A stretch of DNA of 33,907 nt from Chloroflexota bacterium. Lineage in GTDB: Bacteria > Chloroflexota > Ktedonobacteria > Ktedonobacterales > Ktedonobacteraceae. A program made the translations under genes and the position numbers. Below are positions 27,208 to 33,877 of the stretch, piece by piece; within the stretch, counting starts at the first letter, position 1; each line of letters opens with the position of its first letter. The stretch lies in contig CADDYT010000065.1 in assembly GCA_902810755.1 (NCBI GenBank), forward strand, positions 1 through 33,907, read 5' to 3'. The notes under the pieces are model-generated. The model saw nothing but the letters and a program-made list of their open reading frames with translations, was not told where the DNA came from and ran no database searches.

Positions 27208-27456
27208 CTAGATGCGCGCCTGCCACCGCTTTGGCCGCTTGAAAAAGAGGTTGCTGCCAGAAATGGCAACAAGCTCCCAGCCCTCCTCACCCAGCTGGTT
27301 GAGAAAGGTGGTGTAGTGAGGGATGTGCTGCCAGTTTTCCAGTTCCTGCCCGTTCACCCAGCGCGGCAGGAACTCGGCCTGGCCTTCCACCTGCCGCCCG
27401 GTATAGCTCAGCGTCACGCTCAGGTACTCCCACTTGAAGTACGGCCAGTTCTGCAT
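27208..27456 (-). CDS. Small soluble hypothetical protein (DUF4177-like)
   Basis: This 82-residue protein has an aromatic N-terminal strand (NWPYFKWEYLSVTL) and a later GEEGWELVAISGSNLFFKRP. The EYxxV...LNxLGxxGWELV layout is typical of DUF4177-like small proteins, whose role is unknown. The ATG at 27456 follows GGAGGAGG; an ATG further up lacks support. It is the last GC-rich gene before the AT-rich right part. Confidence 0.72.
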   Translation of the reverse strand: MQNWPYFKWEYLSVTLSYTGRQVEGQAEFLPRWVNGQELENWQHIPHYTTFLNQLGEEGWELVAISGSNLFFKRPKRWQARI

Positions 27457-27608
27457 TGCCCCCTCCTCCAGCATTTCCTGCATCATAGCCGCCTGCTCAT
27501 TTCATGTCAATACAGTATTCCAGACGCCAGGCAGGCAGGGGGTTTTGCGCAAGGGAGGGTACGGAAAATGAGGCGAAAAATGACCGGGAGAAACGTAGAT
27601 ATTTTTTT

Positions 27609-27627
27609 ATAACAAATATGTTATACT
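27609..27627 (+). promoter_or_regulatory. Extended -10 promoter overlapped by a palindrome
   Basis: TG-T-TATACT gives an extended -10 box at 27619-27627. ATAACA-AATA-TGTTAT (27609-27624) is a perfect palindrome that overlaps it. The -35 region (about 27599) is weak, as is normal with an extended -10. The start point would be near 27634. The rest of 27457-27608 is without a gene. Confidence 0.5.
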
Positions 27628-27633
27628 CTGGTC

Positions 27634-27676
27634 GTGGTTAGCGAAGGTAAGAGGTCAACCTGCCCAACCACAATTT
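27634..27676 (+). ncRNA. Hairpin with T-run at the start of the leader, attenuator or short RNA candidate
   Basis: GTGGTT (27634-27639) pairs with AACCAC (27666-27671), with an inner AGGT/ACCT pair, and AATTTTT follows. The hairpin begins right where transcription from the -10 at 27622 should start. About 150 nt remain between it and the next start codon. This could be a small RNA or an attenuator; no known RNA family is recognised. Confidence 0.3.
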
Positions 27677-27823
27677 TTGAGCGCCTGTATGCCATTTGAG
27701 GCGTATACAAAGGACGCATGGAAGGGTGGCCTCTTTGTGGGTTCGAGAAGTGAAACGATATTTCTAGTTGAGTCTCGATTTCAGAAAGAAATCAGAGGTT
27801 TTGGACCTGATACGTAAGGCTCT

Positions 27824-28231
27824 ATGTCTCTTCGTCGTTACGTGGAAGCTGCCCTTGCTTGTGGCATGGTTCCTCTCGATATTACGCTTGTGCCAGTTAG
27901 CGCCCTGCGCGAGTATGCTATAGCCCATCCAGAGGCGCCACGAACGCAGGAGGCTTACAATGAGTGGCTGCATACGATAGCTCAAGCGCAGGCAGAGGTT
28001 CATACTGTGCAAGTAGAGAATAATCCAGCCTCATCGCTGGATACCACAGCTTTGACAAAACAAGTTGCCTCACCTGTTGTAGATTTTGATACCAACTTCT
28101 TGAAGCAACTATTACAGCCGTTGAGTGGCAATATGGCTTCTACGGTCTCAGGTCAATCGACACCAGCACAGTCTCTAACGACAACTTATTACGCTCGATC
28201 AAAGAAGAGCATAGAAAAGGTGGCTGCATGA
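27824..28231 (+). CDS. Hypothetical protein in AT-rich region
   Basis: This is a 135-residue protein with no family I recognise. The N-terminal half looks folded and helical (RRYVEAALACGMVPLDITL, YAIAHPEAPRTQEAYNEWL). The second half is Ser/Thr/Gln-rich and probably disordered, ending in KKSIEKVAA. There is no clear ribosome site before the ATG at 27824, so the start or even the reality of the gene is uncertain. A promoter with an overlapping palindrome lies about 200 bp upstream. Codon use is less GC-biased than in genes to the left. Confidence 0.45.
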   Translation: MSLRRYVEAALACGMVPLDITLVPVSALREYAIAHPEAPRTQEAYNEWLHTIAQAQAEVHTVQVENNPASSLDTTALTKQVASPVVDFDTNFLKQLLQPLSGNMASTVSGQSTPAQSLTTTYYARSKKSIEKVAA

Positions 28232-28391
28232 TATGCTAGAAGATGAGTAGCAAAAAGTAGTCTAAACGAGATACCGAAGTGTGTTCATTCCAGGCCAATC
28301 GCGGCTTATACCCTCAGTCTGTATGAAGGATTATCTTTATGAAGTTTAAGGGGCATAGGCTTTGAAACACAGAGAGCTGCCAGAAAACAAA

Positions 28392-28425
28392 CTTGCAAGC
28401 CCATTAACACGAACGGGCTTGCAAG
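28392..28425 (-). terminator. Rho-independent terminator of the tRNA-Met operon
   Basis: An 11-bp stem (CTTGCAAGCCC/GGGCTTGCAAG) with a 12-base loop is followed on the minus strand by TTTGTTTT. It lies 15 bp after the elongator tRNA. Confidence 0.85.
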
Positions 28426-28439
28426 CTGATTATGAGAGT

Positions 28440-28515
28440 TGGTAGCGGCGGTTGGAATCGAACCAACGACACAGGGCTTATGAGTCCCTTGCTCTACCGA
28501 CTGAGCTACGCCGCC
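28440..28515 (-). tRNA. tRNA-Met, anticodon CAT (elongator type)
   Basis: A full cloverleaf is seen on the minus strand. It has the acceptor GGCGGCG/CGCCGCT, D arm GTAGCTCAGTCGGTAGAGC, anticodon loop CTCATAA, T arm with GGTTCGATTCC and an encoded CCA. It lacks the initiator's unpaired first base, so it is elongator Met. A tRNA-Ile with a lysidine-modified CAT is an alternative that sequence alone cannot exclude. Confidence 0.92.
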
Positions 28516-28523
28516 AGGGAAAG

Positions 28524-28596
28524 TAGCGGGAGAAGGATTCGAACCTTCGGCCTCCGGGTTATGAGCCCGACGAGCTAACCACTGCTCTATCCCGCG
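28524..28596 (-). tRNA. Initiator tRNA-fMet, anticodon CAT
   Basis: The cloverleaf is on the minus strand. It shows the initiator marks: first base C unpaired with T72, and three G:C pairs flanking the anticodon loop (TCGGGCTCATAACCCG). The stretch TAGCTCGTCGGGCTCATAACCCG is nearly the same as in E. coli tRNA-fMet. CCA is not encoded. It is co-directional with the elongator tRNA eight bases downstream. Confidence 0.93.
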
Positions 28597-28672
28597 CCGG
28601 TTTTTGCTTTTTTGTTTTTGTTTGATTGTTCTATGTGCTGTGCCGAATCCGAGTGACCGGCTCCGGTTTTGC

Positions 28673-28698
28673 AGTAGCGGGGGGAGGATTCGAACCTC
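28673..28698 (-). pseudogene. Detached tRNA 3' end (T arm and acceptor strand only)
   Basis: On the minus strand there is a T arm (GAGGTTCGAATCCTC) followed by an acceptor strand ending CCCCGCTACT. It matches the 3' end of the tRNA-fMet at 28522-28547 at all but three of 26 positions. No D arm, anticodon arm or 5' acceptor strand exists upstream. It could be an attachment-site copy left by an element integrated in a tRNA, or a decayed tRNA. Confidence 0.65.
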
Positions 28699-29009
28699 AC
28701 TGCCCCATCGGCTCCCCTATCATACTCCATCGGCTCGCATCTGTCAAGAGGCTGATTCGCCCAAATTGAGAGCAAAAGAGGAACTCCATTTTTGTCCATC
28801 TTTTACGCTGATTTTTGATGCTTGTCTGGCGGTTTTGCTCTCACTTTTGCTCTCATTTATTTGCTAAGGGGCGGATACGATACTGCCTGGTTGTCGTTGT
28901 TCTTTCTCGTCCTCAACGCGCTTAAATGCTTCTGCTCGCCCCCTTCCCTGTTGGTCAATTCCCATTTTTGTTTATGAAGGTTGCTGTAGTCGTTGCTGTA
29001 GTTGTTATG
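28699..29009. other. Gene-poor stretch beside the tRNA remnant
   Basis: I see no convincing gene. CCATCGGCTC occurs twice 22 bp apart (28705, 28727) next to the tRNA remnant. The rest is low-complexity and T-rich on the plus strand. The gap continues past the 29010-29149 repeat to 29378, with nothing else recognised. Confidence 0.5.
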
Positions 29010-29149
29010 GCATGCCATGACAAAGTGACCGGGACATGTCATTCTGAGCGCAGCGAAGCATCCGGGGTGACCAGGCGGGCGGCGTGGCCCACGTGGATGC
29101 TTCGCTGCCGCTCAGCATGATACGCCAGAGGGTCTTTTTCATGGCATGC
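29010..29149. repeat. MITE-like palindromic repeat with 11-bp terminal inverted repeats
   Basis: GCATGCCATGA (29010-29020) is exactly inverted at 29139-29149. Inside, a second pair of ~25-base arms (29039-29063 and 29095-29120) forms a long imperfect hairpin. One arm reads TCATTCTGAGCGCAGCGAAG. That arm resembles the short interspersed palindromes of the type TCATTCTGAGCG(A/C)AGCGAAGAATC that I know from many bacterial genomes. It has no coding capacity. Confidence 0.65.
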
Positions 29150-29378
29150 ATGCTATTGGCGGTCATTGGGGAGAGTTGAACTCATTTTGAAGGGTTTTCC
29201 CGTGTTCATCACCGTTCATTTTGAGCGTAAAATGGGCTGATTTTGTTTCTGAGAGTGTCTCTTGATCACTCGAAGTTTGCGGGTGTTGCTATATGGGTTG
29301 CTACATTGTGGTTAGTTGAGAAAACACAGGTTTGTATGGTATGATTGTACTGGCTTATTGATGAAAAGAGAGGGTTCT

Positions 29379-29738
29379 ATGTATACACAGGAAGATCGGT
29401 TGGCCGCTCTGGAACAAAAAGTAGCTGCCTTAGAGCGTCAAGTGTTTGCTCGTCAAGCTGAGCAAGGACATGTTATCAGTGATTTGCAGCATGATCTGAC
29501 TATACTGCTTGGCTTGGCAACAAAGGAAGTAGAACTCACGAATGGGTTGCGTACAGAGGTAAGTAACCTAAAAGAAAATATGAGTGAGCGGTTTGACCAG
29601 CATGATCGGCGGTTTGACCAACATGATCGGCGGTTTGACCAACATGACCAGCAATTTAGTGAGATAAAAACGCTGTTGGCTCAACATACGGCCTTATTCG
29701 CTGAGATTCTTGCGCGTCTTCCTGAGAAGCCGCAGTGA
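29379..29738 (+). CDS. Coiled-coil protein with RFDQHDR heptad repeats
   Basis: This is a 119-residue helical protein. The N-terminus (MYTQEDRLAALEQKVAALER) is a leucine-type coiled coil. A middle helix follows (DLTILLGLATKEVELTNGLR). The C-terminal part has the seven-residue unit RFDQHDR repeated three times and once decayed (QFSEIK), ending in ILARLPEKPQ. The ATG at 29379 follows AGAGAGGG. I recall similar MYTQE...LPE(K/Q)P proteins as a multi-copy family in Ktedonobacteria, of unknown role; this link is from memory. A terminator follows. Confidence 0.75.
   Translation: MYTQEDRLAALEQKVAALERQVFARQAEQGHVISDLQHDLTILLGLATKEVELTNGLRTEVSNLKENMSERFDQHDRRFDQHDRRFDQHDQQFSEIKTLLAQHTALFAEILARLPEKPQ
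29589..29651 (+). repeat. 21-bp tandem repeat in the coiled-coil gene
   Basis: Units start at 29589, 29610 and 29631 (CGGTTTGACCAACATGATCG type), nearly identical in DNA, each coding for one seven-residue unit. Near-identity in DNA implies recent growth of the array. Confidence 0.8.
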
Positions 29739-29763
29739 CCTTAGTGTAGACATATCTTTAGAG

Positions 29764-29801
29764 AAAAGCCCTAAGCCGATGAAGTGATGGTTAGGGCTTT
29801 T
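29764..29801. terminator. Two-way terminator between the coiled-coil gene and the IS
   Basis: AAAAGCCCTAA pairs with TTAGGGCTTTT over 11 bp. T-runs lie on both sides, so it would work on both strands. Confidence 0.82.
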
Positions 29802-29819
29802 TGATATCGGTTGATGACT

Positions 29820-29847
29820 GAGTCTGTCAAGTATTTTGTGGAAGTCG
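29820..29847. repeat. Left terminal inverted repeat of the IS256-family element
   Basis: It begins GAGTCTGTCAAGTATTTTG and is paired with the inverted copy at 31113-31140, with seven mismatches in 28. Confidence 0.65.
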
Positions 29848-29853
29848 TGTTCA

Positions 29854-31065
29854 TCATTGGGGAAGCCTACCAGCAAATTCAATGGCAAAGCAATTGAGAG
29901 CCGGCTTCCAGTTGTGAATAGGCATCGTCCATTTCTTGACGATATTCTGTAGCGCCAGGTACACCACCTTAAAGGCCGCCTCATCGGAGGGGAAAATCCG
30001 ATGATTGCGCGTCACCTTGCGTAAAGACATATTGAGCGACTCAATGGCGTTGGTCGTGTAGATCACCTTGCGAATGTCTTCTGGGAAGGCAAACAAGGGG
30101 ATCACACGGCTCCAGTGCGTGCGCCACAGCTTGCTGATGGAGGGATAAAGCTGATCCCACTTCTCAGCGAACAGCTCAAGATAGACCTGAGCTTCGGCCT
30201 CTGTCGCCGCACTGGAGAGCAGTTTCAAGTCGGCAGCTACCTCCTTGCGATGCTTGTAGGAGACATACTTGAGCGAGTTGCGCACCATATGCACCATGCA
30301 GAGTTGGACGCGCCTTTGTGGATAGAGCGTCTCTACGGCTTCGGGCAGACCAGTGAGGCCATCCATACAGGCGATGAAGATGTCTTTCACCCCACGGTTC
30401 TGCAATTCTGTGAAGACAGCGAGCCAGAACGTGGCTCCCTCGCTCTGTGACATCCACATGCCCAACCATTCCTTGTGCCCCTCCACATCGACGCCCGGCA
30501 CCAAATAGAGCGCCTTATTGAGCACGCGCTGGTTCTCGCGCACCTTGAGCATCAGGCAGTCTACATAGACAATGGGATACACGGCATCCAGCGGGCGATT
30601 CTGCCATTGGCGCACCTCTTCCATCACCGCTTCCGTGATATTGGAGATGAAGGTTGGCGAGACCTCCACGCCATAGAGGTTCTGGATTTGGGCTTGAATA
30701 TCTCGGGTGGTCATGCCGCGTGCATAGAGTGCTAGGATTTTGTCCTCAAAGCCTTCTAAGCGAGTCTGATGCTTCTGGATGAGTTGTGGCTCAAAGCTGG
30801 CCTGTCGGTCTCGTGGTACGGCAATCTCGATCTCGCCCTGGGTTCCTTTGAGCGTCTTGCGACTGCGGCCATTGCGCGTATTGGCTGAGCCTTCCTCTCG
30901 TCGTCCATGTTTGGGGTAACCCAGGTGCGCGTCCAGCTCCGCCTCCAAACAGCGCTCGATGATCGCTTTGCTCAGTTGCTTGATCAGTCCTCCCTCAGCC
31001 AACACCTCACGCGGATCTGAGCCGTCTTTGAGCAGTTCGTCGATCAATTCGGGTCGAATGGTCAT
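29854..31065 (-). CDS. IS256-family DDE transposase
   Basis: This 403-residue transposase appears intact. The DDE triad is visible: Asp169 (YVDCLMLKV), Asp235 (CMDGLTGL) and Glu342 (TTNAIESLN). The family's C/H pair around VQLCMVHMVRNSLKYV is also present. The N-terminus (LIKQLSKAIIERCLEAELDA, HLGYPKHGRREE) is typical. The ATG at 31065 is chosen because GGGAGAAG lies before it and it gives the normal family length; an upstream frame extension of 17 residues is probably not translated. No stop or frameshift is seen, so the element could be active. Confidence 0.95.
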   Translation of the reverse strand: MTIRPELIDELLKDGSDPREVLAEGGLIKQLSKAIIERCLEAELDAHLGYPKHGRREEGSANTRNGRSRKTLKGTQGEIEIAVPRDRQASFEPQLIQKHQTRLEGFEDKILALYARGMTTRDIQAQIQNLYGVEVSPTFISNITEAVMEEVRQWQNRPLDAVYPIVYVDCLMLKVRENQRVLNKALYLVPGVDVEGHKEWLGMWMSQSEGATFWLAVFTELQNRGVKDIFIACMDGLTGLPEAVETLYPQRRVQLCMVHMVRNSLKYVSYKHRKEVAADLKLLSSAATEAEAQVYLELFAEKWDQLYPSISKLWRTHWSRVIPLFAFPEDIRKVIYTTNAIESLNMSLRKVTRNHRIFPSDEAAFKVVYLALQNIVKKWTMPIHNWKPALNCFAIEFAGRLPQ

Positions 31066-31112
31066 CTCTTTCTTCTCCCATCTTCCACTTCTTCGTCCGG
31101 TTGTCAGTTTGA

Positions 31113-31140
31113 CCACTTACACAAACTATTTTACACCCTC
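31113..31140. repeat. Right terminal inverted repeat of the IS256-family element
   Basis: On the minus strand it begins GAGGGTGTAAAATAGTTTG, the partner of 29820-29847. Confidence 0.65.
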
Positions 31141-31257
31141 GGCATTCAGCTAAAATTGCTTCAAGACAAAGATGAATAAGCACTTGAACAACTGAATACC
31201 CTACAAACGCGCCTAAGAAGTCAGGTTGACGTGTCCCTGCTTCTGAAGATGAGTGGC

Positions 31258-31587
31258 TTAGTGGCTGAAAGTCTTGCCTGGATGTGGAGTGATGAGGTGG
31301 AAGTGGTCTGGGCAAGGCACGAAACCGATGTGAGAAGGCCATAGATGAGGGAAGGGCGTAGGGGCTTCAGCGGCCACGTTCCAGTGCCAGGTGTCCTCGA
31401 AGGCGGTGATCTGCGCTTCGCTCTCGCTGCCGCTTTCATCTTTGAAGAGGACGTTGTAGTTGCGATTGGAGTTGAATGGCGGGTCAAGGTAGATCAGGTC
31501 AACGCTTTCGTCGGGGATGTACTCGCGCAAGATGTTGAGGTTGTCGCCGTAAAATAAGGTGTTCTCGCTGATCGATTTCTGGCTCAT
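31258..31587 (-). pseudogene. N-terminal stub of a site-specific DNA methyltransferase
   Basis: The first ~75 residues match the start of N6-adenine/N4-cytosine methyltransferases of the type-III/beta group: ENTLFYGDNLNILREYIPDE, then motif IV DPPF (residues 35-38) and the usual FNSNRNYNVLFKD and AFEDTWHW. After that the sequence changes to an unrelated Pro/His-rich end and stops at residue 109. The AdoMet-binding region and most of the fold are missing, so it cannot work. The start at 31587 follows GAGGCAGAG. The break lies about 120 bp from the IS right end, so the insertion or a related deletion may have removed the rest. Confidence 0.85.
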
Positions 31588-31704
31588 GTCGCTCTGCCTC
31601 ACATTCTATATACTATCTTGCTGACCGGTGAGCTTATCTTAGTATAAAACTGCTTTGCTGGCTATTCTATTTTTGTGTTGAGTTGTTGGCCTGGTTCAAG
31701 TTCA

Positions 31705-31746
31705 AAAAAAGCCCTGACCAGTTGAGTCATCTGGTCAGGACTTTTT
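31705..31746. terminator. Hairpin terminator upstream of the methyltransferase stub
   Basis: AAAAAGCCCTGACCAG pairs with CTGGTCAGGACTTTTT with one mismatch, around a nine-base loop. T-runs on both strands make it a two-way terminator. It ends a transcript whose gene is no longer present on one side. Confidence 0.75.
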
Positions 31747-32065
31747 AACTTTGTCTCTTTTGTTCTGGTAGCGGGCAAGCGTCAACGAAGGCCGCGTATC
31801 TCAATTTCACTTATAGTTTTATTGTAGCAGTTTGTATTACATTGTCAAGCGGTTGTGAACAGGCATGAGCTGACTGCTACTGCTTTCGCTGTCTGTATTT
31901 TGTTTCTGCTAGTGGAACAAGGGGGTGTTCTTCACGGATACTGCCTTGATGGATGCGTCTGGCGATGACTGCTTCTGCTGATGTCTTCTGAAGTTCCATG
32001 TTAGAATATAGACAAGGTGTGCGTTGTAGGGAAGAGATGATCGTCAATGAAGGATTTCACAGGCT
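31747..32065. other. Intergenic region before the nucleotidyltransferase gene
   Basis: I see no gene. The stretch is AT-rich around 31800-31850. A TAGAAT at 32002-32007 may be the -10 box of the next gene, but no good -35 is present. Confidence 0.4.
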
Positions 32066-32926
32066 ATGGCTCAGCAGATTTCTAATAATCAAGATGCCTG
32101 GCATGTTCAGTTAAAAGAGTGTTCTGCTCCGCCGGTTGACGAGGCGTTTCTGGATAAACTGGTTGCAGAATTGGATAATGATGCGGTAAGGGCTATTATT
32201 CTGCGGGGGAGCTATGCTCGTGGTGATGCAAGCTCTTACAGCGACCTTGATTTCACCCGGTTTGTGAAGGAACCGCCAGAAGCATTACAGGCAAGGCGGT
32301 TTACCTATCGAGAAGGGCGTCTTATCAGTGTCTCGACGCGCACACTCGAGCAGGAACGCAAACGGCTGGCTGTGCCGGAAGAGGCGGTTTTCGTCGTAGA
32401 GGGCTTGCGAGAAGCGCGGATTTTGCTTGATAAGGATGGGGCTTTTGAGGCCCTTCAGCAAGAGGCAAGAGCTTTTTCGTGGGAACCGTTGCAAGCGGCT
32501 GCTAATGTGTATGCCAGTCGGCAACTGATGCTGCACACGGAATATGTGCATAAAATTCTCAGGGCGTTGCTTTTGCATGATGAATTTGCTCTTTCAGAAA
32601 TCGCCCTGGAATTGCTTTTTATCCTTACTGACGTTGTTGTTGTCCAACGCGGTGTTCTGATCAGGAGCGGAAACACGTATTTCCGTCAGGCAGAAGAGGC
32701 TATTGGTCGTGATTCTGCCTGGACACACTATCACAGGTTAGTTGCCGGTATAAAGGATGATTCTTTACAGGCTATCACTAATGAGATGAGAGGGGTTGCT
32801 GTGTTGCGTTTGTACCAGGAGACTGTGAAGCTGCTACGCTCAATTCTTAGTCCTGAGCATCGTGATGTTGTGGAAGAATCGATGATGGTGATTGATCGGG
32901 CGCTAGCGGATGAACAGGTCTCCTAA
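32066..32926 (+). CDS. Nucleotidyltransferase-fold protein (polymerase-beta superfamily)
   Basis: This 286-residue protein has the Pol-beta-type active site GS-x10-D-x-D: Gly48-Ser49 (GSYARGDASSYSDLD), Asp60 and Asp62. Behind it is a helical C-terminal domain (about 145-280) such as in kanamycin/streptomycin nucleotidyltransferases and HEPN-linked NTases. Such enzymes move a nucleotide to a drug, protein or RNA; the target is unknown. There is no adjacent HEPN gene, so a classic MNT-HEPN toxin-antitoxin pair is not supported. The ATG at 32066 has AAGGA ten bases before it. The stop overlaps the convergent pseudogene's end by 24 bp. Confidence 0.82.
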   Translation: MAQQISNNQDAWHVQLKECSAPPVDEAFLDKLVAELDNDAVRAIILRGSYARGDASSYSDLDFTRFVKEPPEALQARRFTYREGRLISVSTRTLEQERKRLAVPEEAVFVVEGLREARILLDKDGAFEALQQEARAFSWEPLQAAANVYASRQLMLHTEYVHKILRALLLHDEFALSEIALELLFILTDVVVVQRGVLIRSGNTYFRQAEEAIGRDSAWTHYHRLVAGIKDDSLQAITNEMRGVAVLRLYQETVKLLRSILSPEHRDVVEESMMVIDRALADEQVS

Positions 32927-33518
32927 TTCCCTTATTCCTGGTTCGTGGCGCCAGATAATACGCATCTGTTTATAGATTTCGTGCGCTTCGTTGTAACGTC
33001 TCTCACTTCCTAATGCCAGCGAAGCTTTTACTGCTTCTTCAAGATATGTATGTGCCTCATCCATTGCTCCAAGTCGAGTAAATGTCTCGGCTTGATAATT
33101 CAGAAATTCGATGCGTACTTTCTCAGGAAGCCTGGTTTTCGGCTGTAGGCCGTCAATGCGTTCAAAACGCTTTTCGGGCTGCTTCTGGTTGATCGATGTC
33201 GAGATGAACCAGTCCATCCCAGAGAACAATGGTAAAGTAATCGCAGTCAGCATAGAGAAAACTTGGGTCTTCCTCCGGTTTCTCAGGAAAGCTTTCGTAG
33301 GCATGACCCAGAGCGTTCAGGGCTTCGTCTACCTGTCCACCTTGTTTCTGGTTGCATTGCGAATATGCTCCTGCCAGTCCTGCGTACATACGAGCGCGTA
33401 AAAGAGGTGATACCTCTTTGAGGTAGGGAATAGCTTTCTGATAGGTTTGCAGGACAGCGCCAGGCCGATTTTCGTATTCAAATGTGAGAGCAAGCTGTTT
33501 TAAGGCAGAGACTTGCAA
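32903..33518 (-). pseudogene. TPR-type regulator remnant, frameshifted and N-terminally truncated
   Basis: Two adjacent minus-strand frames together form one TPR protein. The first frame (33518 down to 33162) includes SALKQLALTFEYENRPGAV, EVSPLLRARMYAGLAGAYSQ and the conserved DPSFLYADCDYF; it ends RKAF followed by TGA. The second frame resumes at once as ERIDGLQPKTRLPEKVRIE and ends at 32903. One extra T in a TTTT run (33164-33167 on the plus strand) breaks the frame. There is also a stop upstream at about 33573, and the N-terminal helix-turn-helix part of this XRE-TPR family is missing. An assembly or sequencing error in the homopolymer is possible for the frameshift, but not for the missing N-terminus. 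Confidence 0.7.
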
Positions 33519-33830
33519 GTTTCGATTTTGAAAAGGCTTGTTCGCTGCTGTTCGTGAAGGTTCGTCTCGTGCTTACAAAGAGGGTTTGTTGTTCGCGCTG
33601 TACCGTTTCGTCGTGTCGTTGGTTGCTGGATTCGCTGTCAGTTTCGCTGTCAGGAAAAAGAGGCTCCGATTTGAAGCATGGATAAGCTCAGCCGCGAGAG
33701 GCGCAGTGACGCCATCTCTGAGCGTCGCCTCTCGCATGGCTTCCCAAGAGCGTGCAGGCTCATTTTTGAGAAACGGAAGAGGTATGGAGACAGGAAAAAT
33801 GTCTCCAAAAAAAGAGCCTCTCGCAAATGC
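33519..33830. other. Gene-free region before the CRISPR leader
   Basis: No convincing gene is seen. TTCGCTGTCAG occurs twice with a 12-bp period (33631, 33643). A GGAGACA/TGTCTCC hairpin lies at 33786-33806. Confidence 0.45.
33694..33735. repeat. Inverted repeat GCGAGAGGCG with 22-base loop
   Basis: GCGAGAGGCG (33694-33703) is exactly inverted at 33726-33735. A further CCTCTCGCA lies at 33817-33825, just before the leader promoter, so the motif occurs three times. It may be a protein-binding site. Confidence 0.5.
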
Positions 33831-33859
33831 TTGATTCTTGCCGCTTCTCATGCTATACT
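33831..33859 (+). promoter_or_regulatory. Leader promoter of the putative CRISPR array
   Basis: TTGATT (33831-33836) and TATACT (33854-33859) are exactly 17 bp apart. The start point would be near 33866, about 12 bp before the likely repeat. This is the expected arrangement for a CRISPR leader promoter. Confidence 0.6.
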
Positions 33860-33877
33860 ACAAGCACATAGGCTAAA

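Larger units (their letters stand above)
29820..31140 (-). mobile_element. IS256-family insertion sequence
   Basis: The element is about 1.32 kb with one transposase gene. Imperfect terminal inverted repeats (29820-29847 and 31113-31140) match at 21 of 28 positions, both beginning GAG. No clear 8- or 9-bp target duplication is seen (left flank TTGATGACT, right flank GGCATTCAG), so it may have recombined since insertion. Confidence 0.85.

Noticed and set aside
28587..28799. Short minus-strand frame over the tRNA remnant
   Set aside because: It runs across the tRNA-like sequence and has no ribosome site; not a gene.
29811..31149. Target-site duplication around the IS256 element
   Set aside because: The bases flanking the two inverted repeats do not match over 8 or 9 bp in any nearby register.
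32066..33518. MNT-HEPN type toxin-antitoxin pair
   Set aside because: The nucleotidyltransferase motif is clear, but the neighbour is a convergent TPR pseudogene, not a HEPN protein.
33786..33806. GGAGACA/TGTCTCC hairpin as a terminator
   Set aside because: On the plus strand it is followed by A, and on the minus strand the T-run comes before the stem, so it is not a standard terminator.
33573..33851. 92-codon frame on the minus strand before the TPR remnant
   Set aside because: It has no match to the N-terminal helix-turn-helix expected for that regulator, runs into the CRISPR leader, and has no ribosome site.
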